A stretch of 64,000 nt of DNA from Hyphomicrobiales bacterium (lineage in GTDB: Bacteria; Pseudomonadota; Alphaproteobacteria; Rhizobiales; Beijerinckiaceae): positions 1-64,000 of the forward strand of contig UBZM01000021.1 in the NCBI GenBank assembly GCA_900470095.1, given 5' to 3'. Shown piece by piece: positions 54,207-63,216 of this stretch. Position 1 is the first letter of the stretch. Each line of letters opens with the position of its first letter. The notes beneath the pieces are model-generated. The model did no database searches. It was not told the origin of the DNA and was given only the letters and a program-made list of their open reading frames with translations. The translations under genes and the position numbers were made by a program.

Positions 54207-54247
54207 TCTGGCCGGAACATGTTTCAACCCAAGAACGGACGCTGGAA

Positions 54248-54535
54248 ATGCCCAAGGGATATGTCATCGGTCGCGCCATGGTCTCCAACGCGACGCTCTG
54301 GGCGGTCTATGCCGCCAAGGCCTCCGAGGTGATCAAGCAGTATGGCGGCACGCCGATCGTGCGCGGCGGCCAGATGACGGTGGCCGAAGGCGAGGGACGG
54401 GCGCGCAACGTCGTCATCGAGTTCAAGGATTTCGAGACGGCCAAGGCCTATGCGAACTCGCCGGAATATGCCGCGGCCCGCAAGGAGCGCGAAGGCGCCG
54501 GCGAGATCGATCTCGTTGTCGTGGAAGGGCTCTGA
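54248..54535 (+). CDS. DUF1330 family protein, copy 1
   Basis: 95-residue ferredoxin-like fold (dimeric alpha-beta barrel). YVIGRAMVSNATLWAVYAAKA, PIVRGGQMTVAEG and NVVIEFKDFETAKAYANSPEY match the DUF1330 pattern. No known enzyme activity. Paralogue of the next gene (shared RNVVIEFKD and SPEYxxA), separated by 3 nt. Confidence 0.82.
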   Translation: MPKGYVIGRAMVSNATLWAVYAAKASEVIKQYGGTPIVRGGQMTVAEGEGRARNVVIEFKDFETAKAYANSPEYAAARKEREGAGEIDLVVVEGL

Positions 54536-54538
54536 GCC

Positions 54539-54847
54539 ATGGCGAAGGGATATTGGGTCGCCCGCGTCGATGTCGAGGATCAGGAGGCATACGGCAGGTA
54601 TCGCACCCTGAATGCCATCGCCTTCGCCAAATTCGGCGCGACGTTCCTGGTGCGTGGCGGCGAGTACAAGCTCGCGCGCGGCGAGGGGCGCCAGCACAAC
54701 GTCGTCATCGAGTTCAAGGACGAGGCAACGGCGCGCGCCTGCTACGAGTCGCCTGAATACCAGGAGGCGGTCAAGCATCTGGCGCAGGCCGGGCAGTCCG
54801 ATCTCGTCATCATCGGCGGCTATGACGGGCCTCAGCCCGGAGCGTGA
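54539..54847 (+). CDS. DUF1330 family protein, copy 2
   Basis: 102 residues; same fold as copy 1: KGYWVARVDVEDQEAYGRY, FLVRGGEYKLARG, HNVVIEFKDEATARACYESPEY, SDLVIIGGYDG. The two are diverged, so the duplication is old. The last 16 bases overlap the end of the convergent kinase gene (54832). Confidence 0.82.
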   Translation: MAKGYWVARVDVEDQEAYGRYRTLNAIAFAKFGATFLVRGGEYKLARGEGRQHNVVIEFKDEATARACYESPEYQEAVKHLAQAGQSDLVIIGGYDGPQPGA

Positions 54848-55713
54848 CGCCTCCGCACCAGCGATAGCGCCCCTGCGATCGCATCGCCTCTGACGGCGGA
54901 GAGCCTGCGCCTGACATCGGGCGCAAGCCACGCCTCCATCGCGGAGGACAGGCCGCCGATGAGCGCGACGCGCGGCACCTCGCGCTCGAACAGGGTGCGC
55001 ACCATGGCGTCGATCAGGGCCGCGCCATTCTGCATGATGGCGCGCGCATGCGAGTCGCCGAGATCGGCATGGCGTAATACGAGAGGCGCGAGCGTCGCGT
55101 AGTCCGTGGCGTGGGCCTTGTCCATCCAGGCGATGACCTCGAACGGATCGCCCTGGAATCTGGCAAGGACGTCTTTCGTGAAGCGCGTTTGCGGCTCCCG
55201 GCCGTCATGGGCGCGCAGCGAGACCCGAATGGCGGCAAGGCCGAGATCGGCGCCGCTGCCCTCGTCGCCAACCGGGAAGCCGTAGCCGCCAATCCGAATC
55301 TCGCGTCCGTCGACGCGGGCGAGGCCGATCGAGCCGGTGCCGATGATGACGATGCCGCCGTCCTCGCCGGCATGGGCGCCCAGGCAGGCGCCGAGCCCGT
55401 CGCTCTCGAAGACCGTGACGGCGAAGGGACTGGTCCAGCCTGCCAGTTCCTCCTGCATGCCCTTGCGGCCGATGCCGGCGAGGCAGATTCCGGCCCGGAT
55501 CCGACTGAACTGAGCTTCGCTGAGGCCAGCCTCGCTCATCGCGCCCCGCGCTGCCTGCATCACCGCGGCAAGCGAGGCGTCCAGACCGAGACGGAGCGAG
55601 GCCGGCCCCGCGATGCCCGAGCCGAGCACCTCGCCCTGGGCGGTCTCCAGCCGGCAGCGGCAGCCGGTGCCGCCACCATCGACACCGAGATACAGATCGG
55701 CCGCCGCACTCAT
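54832..55713 (-). CDS. BadF/NagK-type sugar kinase (probable GlcNAc kinase)
   Basis: 293-residue actin-fold kinase of the BadF/BadG/BcrA/BcrD group. ATP-site loops: [14 protein letters not shown] (phosphate 1), [11 protein letters not shown] (phosphate 2), [12 protein letters not shown] (adenosine). The [17 protein letters not shown] block is typical of GlcNAc/GlcN kinases. Last gene of the leftward operon, overlapping murA by four bases (ATGA), which points to cell-wall amino sugars as substrate. An alternative is MurNAc or GlcN. Confidence 0.8.
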   Translation of the reverse strand: MSAAADLYLGVDGGGTGCRCRLETAQGEVLGSGIAGPASLRLGLDASLAAVMQAARGAMSEAGLSEAQFSRIRAGICLAGIGRKGMQEELAGWTSPFAVTVFESDGLGACLGAHAGEDGGIVIIGTGSIGLARVDGREIRIGGYGFPVGDEGSGADLGLAAIRVSLRAHDGREPQTRFTKDVLARFQGDPFEVIAWMDKAHATDYATLAPLVLRHADLGDSHARAIMQNGAALIDAMVRTLFEREVPRVALIGGLSSAMEAWLAPDVRRRLSAVRGDAIAGALSLVRRRHAPG

Positions 55714-56969
55714 GCGCCGACCCGCTCGATATCGGCGCCGCAACGCCTGAGCTTGCGGTCGAGAGCCTCGTAGCCGCGGTCGAGATGGTAGATGCGGCTG
55801 ACCACGGTCTCGCCCTCGGCCGTGAGCGCGGCGAGCACGAGGCTGACCGAGGCGCGCAAATCGGTCGCCATCACCGGCGCAGCCTTGAGTGTCTCGACGC
55901 CGCGCACCATGGCGCTGGTCCCCTTCAGCGTGATGTCGGCGCCGAGCCGGACCAGCTCCGGGACATGCATGAAGCGGTTCTCGAACACCGTTTCACGGAT
56001 CAGCGAGGTGCCGTCCGCCACGCTCATCAGCGCCATGAACTGCGCCTGCAGATCGGTCGAGAACCCGGGATAGGCCTGGGTCATGATGTCGATGCCGGTG
56101 AGCCGGCCTGGCCGCGACACCATCAGCCCGCGATCGGTCGGCCAGAGTCTGACGCCGGCGGCTTCGAGCGCTTCGCCGACGGCCGCGAGATGTTCGAGCC
56201 GAGCGCCGACCAGTTCCAGTTCACCGCCGGTGATCGCGGCGGCAACCGCATAGGTGCCCGCCTCGATGCGGTCGGCAACGATCTCATATGTCGCTGGCCT
56301 GAAGCTCTGGGTGCCCTGGACCTGCAGGCGATGGCTGCCGATGCCCTCGATCCTTACACCCATTGCGACGAGGCAGCGGGCGAGGTCGAGGACCTCTGGT
56401 TCCTTCGCCGCGTTGACGATCTCGGTTTCGCCGCTGGCAAGGCTCGCCGCCAGCAGGGCGGTTTCGGTGGCTCCGACCGAGGAGAAGGGAAAGACGATGC
56501 GGGCGCCGCGGAGGCCGGCGGGAGCATTCGCCTCGATATAGCCGCCAGCGACGCTGATCTCGGCGCCCAGGGCCTCGAGCGCCTTCAGGTGAAGGTCGAC
56601 CGGGCGTGCGCCGATCGCACAACCGCCGGGCAGGGAGACGCGGGCATGGCCGAAGCGGGCGATCAGCGGCCCCAGCACGAGAATGGTCGCGCGCATCTTG
56701 CGGACGATGTCATAGCTCGCATCCCGCGGCGCGGCTTCGCTGGCGTTGAGCGTCAGCGCATCGGCTGCGCGCCCGGAGAACATGACTCCATACCCTTCGA
56801 GCAGGGCCTGCATTGTCGCGATATCGACGACATCGGGCAGGTTGCGCAGGGTCAGTGGCTTGTCGGAGAGGAGGGCGGCTGCAAAGGCAGGCAAGGCGGC
56901 ATTCTTGGCCCCGCGGATATCGACGGTTCCGGACAGCCGCTGGCCACCACGGATCAGGAGCTTGTCCAT
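55710..56969 (-). CDS. murA: UDP-N-acetylglucosamine 1-carboxyvinyltransferase
   Basis: 419-residue first committed enzyme of peptidoglycan synthesis. Lys22 in RGAKNAALP and the catalytic Cys117 in [16 protein letters not shown] (Cys115 in E. coli) are present, plus [16 protein letters not shown] and the late [14 protein letters not shown]. Cys, not Asp, so it should be fosfomycin-sensitive. Its location inside a transport/kinase operon rather than near hisD suggests a second, recycling-linked copy (inference). Start ATG 56969 overlaps the acetyltransferase stop by one base (TGATG). Confidence 0.93.
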   Translation of the reverse strand: MDKLLIRGGQRLSGTVDIRGAKNAALPAFAAALLSDKPLTLRNLPDVVDIATMQALLEGYGVMFSGRAADALTLNASEAAPRDASYDIVRKMRATILVLGPLIARFGHARVSLPGGCAIGARPVDLHLKALEALGAEISVAGGYIEANAPAGLRGARIVFPFSSVGATETALLAASLASGETEIVNAAKEPEVLDLARCLVAMGVRIEGIGSHRLQVQGTQSFRPATYEIVADRIEAGTYAVAAAITGGELELVGARLEHLAAVGEALEAAGVRLWPTDRGLMVSRPGRLTGIDIMTQAYPGFSTDLQAQFMALMSVADGTSLIRETVFENRFMHVPELVRLGADITLKGTSAMVRGVETLKAAPVMATDLRASVSLVLAALTAEGETVVSRIYHLDRGYEALDRKLRRCGADIERVGA

Positions 56970-57418
56970 CAAGGGCCCTCTTGCGCGCGTTCGGGGGACT
57001 TCTCATAGCGCAGGAAGCGGTGCTCCGCGCCGGCGAAATCGCGGCTGTACTCGCTGGCTCGATGCCAGCCGGCCCGCTCATAGAAGCGTCGCGCCCCCGT
57101 ATTGGCCGCGAAGACCTCGAGCGAGCAAGCGCCGTTCGCCTCGGCATGGGAGAGCAGGGCTGCACCATGGCGGCGGCCGGTCTCGGCCACGAAGAGCATG
57201 GTGACATGACCGTCGAGCAGCAGCAGAACGCCTCTGACGCCGCCATCGTCCAGGACTGTGAGATGCTCCAGGTCCTGCTCGAACCGGGCCTCGAAATGCC
57301 CGACATCATAGGCCGATGCCGCATCGCCGATGATGGGACGGAAACTGGTCCGATAGGCTTGCGCAAGGATGGCTGCCGCCGGAGCGATATCGGCAGGCTC
57401 TGCCTTGCGGATGATCAC
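56969..57418 (-). CDS. GNAT acetyltransferase in cell-wall operon
   Basis: 149-residue acetyltransferase. [21 protein letters not shown] starts the fold, [19 protein letters not shown] holds the acetyl-CoA loop in a slightly degenerate form, and [16 protein letters not shown] is the C-terminal motif. Start GTG 57418 overlaps the permease stop (GTGA), and its stop overlaps murA. Tight coupling suggests a substrate in the same pathway, such as a deacetylated amino sugar or peptide, but this is speculation. Confidence 0.8.
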   Translation of the reverse strand: MIIRKAEPADIAPAAAILAQAYRTSFRPIIGDAASAYDVGHFEARFEQDLEHLTVLDDGGVRGVLLLLDGHVTMLFVAETGRRHGAALLSHAEANGACSLEVFAANTGARRFYERAGWHRASEYSRDFAGAEHRFLRYEKSPERAQEGP

Positions 57419-58233
57419 GACCGGCCCCGCAGACGGGGATCGAGTTCGTCGCGGAGGGCGTCCCCGAGCAGGTTGAAGCCGAGCGAGAGGAAGAGGATGC
57501 CGAGCCCGGCGAAAATCGCGTTCCACGGCGAGAGCAGCACGAAATTGCGCCCCTCCGCCAGCATCAGCCCGAGCGAGGGGGTGGGCGGCTGAGTGCCGAG
57601 GCCGAGGAAGGAAAGGGAGGCCTCGACCAGGATCGCGGCTGACAGCAGCAACGAGGTCTGCACCAGGATCACGGAGGCCAGATTGGGCAGGATATGGCGC
57701 AGCATGATGCGCAGATCCGAAGCGCCGATCGAACGGATGCCGGCGACGAAGTCGCTCTCGACCAGAACGAGGGCTGGGCCGCGGATCAGCCGCGCGAAGA
57801 TCGGCACATAAACGACCGCAATCGCGATGGCGGCGCTTTCCGTTCGCGGCCCGAGCATGGCGATGATGCCGATGGCGAGCAGCATCACGGGAAAGGCGAA
57901 GAGGATGTCCATCATCCGCATCACGATGCGCTCGCACCAGCCCCGATAGAAGGCGGCGAGGAGGCCGAGGCCGCCCCCGACGATCAGCGCGATGCCGACA
58001 GCGATGCCGCAGGCGATCAGGGCGGTGCGATAGCCGTAGAGGATGCGGGCCAGGATATCGCGGCCGAGATGATCCGTGCCAAGCCAATGCGCGAGGCTCG
58101 GCCCCTTCAGGCGGGCGACGATGTCCTGAGCCAGCGGATCATAGGGCGCGATCAGCGGTGCGGCGAGTGCCAGCACGATCTGCAGCGTGACAATGATGGC
58201 TGCAGCAATGGCGATACGGCGGCTCTGGCTCAT
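57415..58233 (-). CDS. Peptide-type ABC transporter permease, DppC-like
   Basis: 272-residue permease with about six helices. N-terminal APLIAPYDPLAQD, GTDHLGRDILARILYG and the EAA loop GASDLRIMLRHILPN are DppC/OppC signatures, with LDPRLRGR at the end. Start ATG 58233 overlaps the dppB stop by one base. No ATPase gene follows; instead the acetyltransferase, murA and kinase genes follow with overlaps. Confidence 0.9.
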   Translation of the reverse strand: MSQSRRIAIAAAIIVTLQIVLALAAPLIAPYDPLAQDIVARLKGPSLAHWLGTDHLGRDILARILYGYRTALIACGIAVGIALIVGGGLGLLAAFYRGWCERIVMRMMDILFAFPVMLLAIGIIAMLGPRTESAAIAIAVVYVPIFARLIRGPALVLVESDFVAGIRSIGASDLRIMLRHILPNLASVILVQTSLLLSAAILVEASLSFLGLGTQPPTPSLGLMLAEGRNFVLLSPWNAIFAGLGILFLSLGFNLLGDALRDELDPRLRGRS

Positions 58234-59183
58234 CACGCCGTCCTCAGCCTTGGGTCGATCAGCGCATAGGCGAGATCGACCAGCGCGTTCACCAGCACGA
58301 AGCCGACGGTGACGATGAGGATGGTGGCCTGGACCAAGGGGTAGTTGCGCTCGGCGATGGCGCCGAGGATCAGCCGCCCGAGGCCCGGAATCGAGAAGAC
58401 CTGCTCGACCACGATGGCGCCGCCAAGCAGGTAGCCCGTCATGATGCCGACGCTGGTGACGAATGGAATGAGCGCGTTGCGGAGCGCATGTCGGTAGAGC
58501 ACCGCGGTTTCCGAAAGCCCCTTGGCGCGGGCCGTGCGGATATAGTCCTGGCTGAGCGCGTCGAGCATGGCGGTGCGGACAAGGCGCGACAGATTGGCAA
58601 GGATCGGCAGCGCCAGCGCGATCGCCGGCAGCAGCAGGCGCTGCAGATTGCCGAGCGGGTCCTCGCTGAACGGGACATAGCCGAGCGAGGCGAAGCTTGG
58701 GGCCAGGCTTGCCACCGTGATCAGCATGACGATGCCGAGCCAGAAGGACGGAATGGTGAGCCCGGCGATCGCGCCGATGCGCAGGACGAGATCAGCCCGT
58801 CCGCCACGCCAATGCGCCATCAGGCAGCCGAGAGGCACAGCTAGGCCGGCGCCGATGACGAGCGCCAGCACGGTGAGCTGCAGGGTCGGCCAGATCTGGG
58901 CCGTGACCTCCTGGAGCACCGGTCGGCCGGTCCAGATCGAGGTGCCGAAATCCCCATGGAGTGCTCGCCCGAGCCAGCTCAGATATTGCTCGAGCAGCGG
59001 CCGGTCGAGGCCGAGCTCGCTGCGCATCGCCGCAACGCGTTCCGGCGTCACCTCGGTATTGGCGCCGAGCATGATCGCGACCGCATCGCCCGGGATCAGC
59101 CGGATCATCATGAAGACGATCACGGAGATCCCGAAGAGCACGATCGCGAGGTCGAGGCAGCGCTGGAACAGATGGCGGAGCAT
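58233..59183 (-). CDS. Peptide-type ABC transporter permease, DppB-like
   Basis: 316-residue permease with about six helices. FGISVIVFMMIRLIPGDAV, GLDRPLLEQYLSWLGRALHGDFG and ARAKGLSETAVLYRHALRNALIP are DppB/OppB signatures. Lies 17 nt after the binding-protein gene. With dppC forms the channel. Confidence 0.9.
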   Translation of the reverse strand: MLRHLFQRCLDLAIVLFGISVIVFMMIRLIPGDAVAIMLGANTEVTPERVAAMRSELGLDRPLLEQYLSWLGRALHGDFGTSIWTGRPVLQEVTAQIWPTLQLTVLALVIGAGLAVPLGCLMAHWRGGRADLVLRIGAIAGLTIPSFWLGIVMLITVASLAPSFASLGYVPFSEDPLGNLQRLLLPAIALALPILANLSRLVRTAMLDALSQDYIRTARAKGLSETAVLYRHALRNALIPFVTSVGIMTGYLLGGAIVVEQVFSIPGLGRLILGAIAERNYPLVQATILIVTVGFVLVNALVDLAYALIDPRLRTA

Positions 59184-59200
59184 GCCTCGACCGTGCCGGA

Positions 59201-60730
59201 TCAGCGCAGGCTGGCGCGGCCGAGCGAGACCAGCGAGCGGTTGGCGTAGATGTCATAGCCCTGCAGGTTGCCGCGCACGGCGCTGAACAGGGTGGGATAG
59301 GCGATATGAGCCGCCGGGCCCGTGCAGCCGAGGATCTTCTGCACGTCGCGATACGCCGCCTGCCGCGCTGGCTTGTCGAGCGTCGCGCGGCCCTTGTCGA
59401 GCAGCGCATCGAGCCCCGGGTTGCTGTACCTGAAGACGTTGGTCGAGCCCCCCGTCCGGAACGCCCGGTAGAAATAATCGTCGGGCTCGATGCTGCCGGC
59501 ATTGGTCGAGGCGAAGAGGTCGAAATTCGAGTTGCGCCAGTCCTGCACGAACTGGCCGAGCTCGGGGTTCTTCAGCTCCACCTTGAAACCGACCTTGCCG
59601 AGCTGCTGCTGCACCACCTGCGCGATGTCGCGGATATCCTGCCGCGGCAGGACCGTCATGCTGACCGAGATCGGCGTGGCGACGCCGGCGTCCTTGAGCA
59701 GGGCCTGCGCTTTGGCCGGGTCATGCGTGTAGCAGGGCAGGTCCTTCACATCGACCGCCCAGTCCTTCAGGACGGGCGGCAGCGGGGCGGCGGGAGTGCC
59801 GCTGCCAAACAGCGCTGCGTCGATGATCTCCTTGCGGTTCAGTGCGTAGTTCAGCGCCTCGCGCACCTTGGCATTGTCGAAGGGCGGCTTGGAGACATTC
59901 ATGCCGATCAACGTGTAGGCAAGCTCCATCGTCTCGCGGATCGCCACATTCGGCTTGCCCTTGAGCTGGAGGGCTGTTGCAGCATCGATATGCGGCAGCA
60001 GCGCGAACTGGCCGTTGCCGATTCCGACCTGGCGCGTCGCTGCTTCAGGGACGAAGTTGAACTTGACGCCTGCAAGTTTGACCTCCGCCGCATTCCAGTA
60101 GCCGGCATGCCTGGCGAGGCGGATGAAGCCGTTCGGCTGCCATTCCTCGAACTTGAACGGGCCGGTGCCCATCGGTGCGCGCTGCAACGCGTCCTTGTTG
60201 CCCTCGAGCCCGCGCGGGACGATAGCGATGCCGGTCAATGAGGCGAGCAGCGGGGCCGACGGCTCCTTGAGCTTGAGTTCGAGCGTAGTCGCGTCGACGG
60301 CCGTTGCGCTTTCCAGCGCACCGAGACGGCTGGCGAGCGGCGAGCCCACATCCTTGGAGAGCACGCGCCGCAGCGATGAGGCGGCGTCTTCCGCTTCCAT
60401 CGGTTTGCCGTCATGGAAGGTCACGCCAGGGCGGAGCTTGAATGTCACGGTCCTGCCGTCGGCGGACGCGGTCCAGGACTGGGCCAGGCCGGGAATGATG
60501 TTGAGGTCCTTGTCGAGCGCGGTCAGTCCTTCATAGATCGGGCCGAGCACAAGCTGCGACGAGGCGAATGCTGTGACGATATGGGGATCGAGCCCTGCGG
60601 GTGAGGCCTCGACGGCGACCTCGAGCACCTGGGCGGACGCTGTTCCGGCGATCAATGCGAAGGTTGCGGCAGCGATGCTGCTGCGCAGTGCGCGGCGTAG
60701 CCCCGAACCCTGCTTCATGGCGCGATACAT
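59201..60730 (-). CDS. Peptide-type ABC transporter binding protein, DppA-like
   Basis: 509-residue SBP_bac_5 family protein. Signal peptide at about 14-33 (RSSIAAATFALIAGTASAQ). VTFKLRPGVTFHDGKPMEAEDA, APMGTGPFKFEEWQ and NYALNRKEIIDAA are family hallmarks. The ligand may be dipeptide, muropeptide or another solute; the operon context favours cell-wall fragments. AGGAGG about ten bases before the ATG at 60730. First gene of the leftward operon. Confidence 0.9.
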   Translation of the reverse strand: MYRAMKQGSGLRRALRSSIAAATFALIAGTASAQVLEVAVEASPAGLDPHIVTAFASSQLVLGPIYEGLTALDKDLNIIPGLAQSWTASADGRTVTFKLRPGVTFHDGKPMEAEDAASSLRRVLSKDVGSPLASRLGALESATAVDATTLELKLKEPSAPLLASLTGIAIVPRGLEGNKDALQRAPMGTGPFKFEEWQPNGFIRLARHAGYWNAAEVKLAGVKFNFVPEAATRQVGIGNGQFALLPHIDAATALQLKGKPNVAIRETMELAYTLIGMNVSKPPFDNAKVREALNYALNRKEIIDAALFGSGTPAAPLPPVLKDWAVDVKDLPCYTHDPAKAQALLKDAGVATPISVSMTVLPRQDIRDIAQVVQQQLGKVGFKVELKNPELGQFVQDWRNSNFDLFASTNAGSIEPDDYFYRAFRTGGSTNVFRYSNPGLDALLDKGRATLDKPARQAAYRDVQKILGCTGPAAHIAYPTLFSAVRGNLQGYDIYANRSLVSLGRASLR

Positions 60731-60787
60731 GGCCCACCCCTCCTGGCAGACGGCGCTTTCTCGGGCGCTCGTGCGATCAGTTTCGCA

Positions 60788-60820
60788 TATGGACCACTTA
60801 GGGACCAATCTGGACAACGC
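60788..60820. promoter_or_regulatory. Phased GGACCA hexamers, candidate GntR operator
   Basis: GGACCA at 60791-60796 and 60802-60807 and GGACAA at 60812-60817 lie 11 and 10 bp apart, i.e. on one face of the helix, between divergent dppA and anmK. Read on the other strand they give TGGTCC, close to the TGGTCT half-site of HutC-type GlcNAc regulators such as DasR/NagR. A HutC-type regulator gene is at 63213. Confidence 0.4.
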
Positions 60821-60883
60821 TTAGCCGATCGCCTAGAGCCAGTGCAAGCCTTGAAGCTTGCCATGGGCATTAGGGAACGGAAG

Positions 60884-61987
60884 ATGCGCGATCTGGCCAA
60901 GCAGACACTGACCGCGATCGGCGTGATCAGCGGCACGTCGATGGACGCGATCGACGTCTCCATCGTCGAGAGTGATGGCCACGAGACGCTCCGCTTCGGA
61001 GCCGGTGCGTCCTACCCCTATCCGGCGCAGACGCGGCGTGAACTTCAGGCCCTGATTGCCGAAGCCGAACGAGCGGTCAAGGAACCGCTGGTCGAGCTGG
61101 AGGCGGCTGTTACAGAGGCCCATCTCGATGCGGTCAGGCGCTTCATGGCCGAACAGGCGCTCGATCCGCAGAGCATCGATCTCGTGGGGCTGCATGGCCA
61201 GACCGTCTATCACCGGCCGGAAATCCGCTTCACCCGCCAGCTCATCGACGGCCCGGCGGTCGCTAGAGCGCTTGGCATCCCGACCGTCGACCGCTTCCGG
61301 TATGCAGATGTTGCGGCGGGCGGCGAGGGGGCTCCCTTCGCGCCGCTCTATCACCGCGCGCTGGCGCAGGGGCTGGAGCAGCCCGTGATGGTGCTGAACC
61401 TCGGTGGCGTCGGCAATGTCACCTATATCGACGCCGACGAGGTGATCGCGTTCGACACCGGTCCGGCCAGCGCGATCCTTGACGATTTCGTCTTGCGGCG
61501 GTTGGGTCGTGAATACGATGCCGGCGGCGCGCTCGCGGCGAGCGGGCAGGTGCGCGAGGATCTCGTGGCCGACTTCATGGCGAATCCGTTCTTCGAACGC
61601 CCGGCGCCGAAATCTCTGGATCGCAATGATTTTCATCGTCGTGCCAAGGTCGTGGAGGCTCTCTCCGACGCTGATGGCGCCGCGACCCTCGCCGCCTTCA
61701 CGGTGGAAAGCGTGGTCGCCGCGCTGCGTCATGTGCCGAAGGCGCCGAAGCGCTGGCTGGTCACGGGCGGCGGCCGCCTGAACAGCCACTTCATGGCGAG
61801 GCTGCACGAGCGCCTCGGCGTGCCGGTCGAGCCCGTCGAGGCTGCCGGCTGGGCTGGCGATGTCATCGAGGCGCAGACTTTCGGTTACCTCGCGATCCGC
61901 TCGATCAAGGGCCTGGCCCTCAGCCTGCCCGGCACGACAGGCGTGCCGGAGCCTCTGACTGGTGGGCGGCTCAACCTGCCGAGCTAG
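60884..61987 (+). CDS. anmK: Anhydro-N-acetylmuramic acid kinase
   Basis: 367-residue kinase that opens and phosphorylates 1,6-anhydro-MurNAc from lytic transglycosylase products to MurNAc-6-phosphate. Start motif IGVISGTSMDAIDVSIV, DLVGLHGQTVYHRP, VLNLGGVGNVTYI, AFDTGPASAILDDF and WLVTGGGRLNSHFMARL are diagnostic. ATG 60884 gives the family length; earlier in-frame starts at 60842 (GTG) and 60863 are less likely. Confidence 0.95.
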   Translation: MRDLAKQTLTAIGVISGTSMDAIDVSIVESDGHETLRFGAGASYPYPAQTRRELQALIAEAERAVKEPLVELEAAVTEAHLDAVRRFMAEQALDPQSIDLVGLHGQTVYHRPEIRFTRQLIDGPAVARALGIPTVDRFRYADVAAGGEGAPFAPLYHRALAQGLEQPVMVLNLGGVGNVTYIDADEVIAFDTGPASAILDDFVLRRLGREYDAGGALAASGQVREDLVADFMANPFFERPAPKSLDRNDFHRRAKVVEALSDADGAATLAAFTVESVVAALRHVPKAPKRWLVTGGGRLNSHFMARLHERLGVPVEPVEAAGWAGDVIEAQTFGYLAIRSIKGLALSLPGTTGVPEPLTGGRLNLPS

Positions 61988-62289
61988 TCTTCAAGCGCGG
62001 CGCTACGGTGGCGAGCCAGCGCTCAGACGCCCAGCACGCCTTCCCCGAAGCAGCGGGGTCCGTTCTGTCCACCGTCGGAGAGGCACGATCGATCTGCGTC
62101 GATCGGCTGATCTGCCTTGCCTTCGTGAAGTGAGAGACAGGCCGGCGTGGTCGGTTCGCCAGCCTGGCGAAACGAGGGCTACCCGCGAAGGACGCGTGGC
62201 GTCGAATCGAAACATCTCTTCCCTGTCGGTTCCTCGCTTGCTACTGGGCTAAAGTGGACTTATTTTGGTCTGGTCACGAGGGACTATCC
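61988..62289 (+). other. 302-nt spacer between anmK and murQ
   Basis: No gene seen. It holds a short hairpin, TTCGCCA/TGGCGAA (62155-62171), and, near its end, TGGTCT-GGTCA (62266-62276), in the reverse orientation of the GGACCA sites before anmK. murQ may therefore have its own regulated promoter; no confident -35/-10 pair. Confidence 0.4.
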
Positions 62290-63216
62290 ATGGCGACTGA
62301 AGACGTCAGCGCGCGCTTTCGAGAACTTGATGCCTGGGGCGACCTCGACATCCTCAAGGCGCTTTACGAAGGCCAGCTTGCAGCGGTCGCCACCATCGCC
62401 TCGTCGTTGCCGGCGATCGCGGAAGCGGTTGCCGCAGCGGTGCCGCGCCTCGAGGCCGGCGGCCGCCTGGTCTATGCGGGTGCCGGCACCTCGGGTCGCA
62501 TCGGCGTGCAGGACGGTGCCGAACTGACCCCGACCTTCGACTGGCCGGAAGAGCGGTTGGCCTTCGCCATCGCTGGGGGCGACGAGGCGATCCTCCATGC
62601 CGTCGAGAATGCTGAGGATTCGGTGGATGACGGCGCGGGCGCGATGCGCCGCGCCGATGTCGGGCCGAACGACGTCGTGATCGGTCTCGCTGCCAGCGGC
62701 CGTACGCCTTACACCCTCGCCGCCATCGGAGAGGCCAAGGCGCGTGGCGCGCTGACCATCGGCGTCGCCAATAACCGTGGCTCGGCGCTGCTGCGCACGG
62801 CAGATCTCGGCATCCTGACCGAAACCGGGGAAGAGGTCGTTGCCGGCTCGACCCGGATGAAGGCCGGCACGGCCCAGAAGATCGTGCTCAACCTGTTCTC
62901 GACCTTGCTGATGATACGTCTCGGCCGGGTCTACCGCGGCTTGATGGTTCATATGCGCGCAACCAATGCCAAGCTCCGGCTGCGAGCGGCGCAGATGGTC
63001 GACATGATCACGGGATGTGGCATGGAGGCCGCCGCCCGGCATCTCGACCGCGCCGGCGGCGATGTGAAGCGCGCCGTGCTCCTTGCAAGCGGAGCCGAGG
63101 CCGCCCTGGGCGAGATCTTGCTCGCTCGCCATCACGGCAACCTGCGCCTGGCGCTGGTCGATCTCGGTGCGGGAGCAAGCGACCCGGTCAAGGCGCCTCC
63201 CAGGGCCGCCCCGTGA
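62290..63216 (+). CDS. murQ: N-acetylmuramic acid 6-phosphate etherase
   Basis: 308-residue SIS-domain enzyme that cleaves the lactyl ether of MurNAc-6P to GlcNAc-6P and D-lactate, directly after AnmK. The active-site Glu78 in AGTSGRIGVQDGAEL and Glu109 in AVENAEDS correspond to Glu83 and Glu114 of E. coli MurQ. C-terminal helical part with GSTRMKAGTAQKIVLN. ATG 62290 is chosen by family start (MATEDVSARF). Its stop overlaps the regulator gene. Confidence 0.95.
   Translation: MATEDVSARFRELDAWGDLDILKALYEGQLAAVATIASSLPAIAEAVAAAVPRLEAGGRLVYAGAGTSGRIGVQDGAELTPTFDWPEERLAFAIAGGDEAILHAVENAEDSVDDGAGAMRRADVGPNDVVIGLAASGRTPYTLAAIGEAKARGALTIGVANNRGSALLRTADLGILTETGEEVVAGSTRMKAGTAQKIVLNLFSTLLMIRLGRVYRGLMVHMRATNAKLRLRAAQMVDMITGCGMEAAARHLDRAGGDVKRAVLLASGAEAALGEILLARHHGNLRLALVDLGAGASDPVKAPPRAAP

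Noticed and set aside
54248..54847. Tandem DUF1330 genes as a recent duplication
   Set aside because: The two proteins share only short motifs, so the duplication is old; ordinary paralogues rather than a novel element.
62155..62171. Hairpin after anmK as a terminator
   Set aside because: Only 7 bp, no T-run, 170 nt from the stop; noted in the spacer entry instead.
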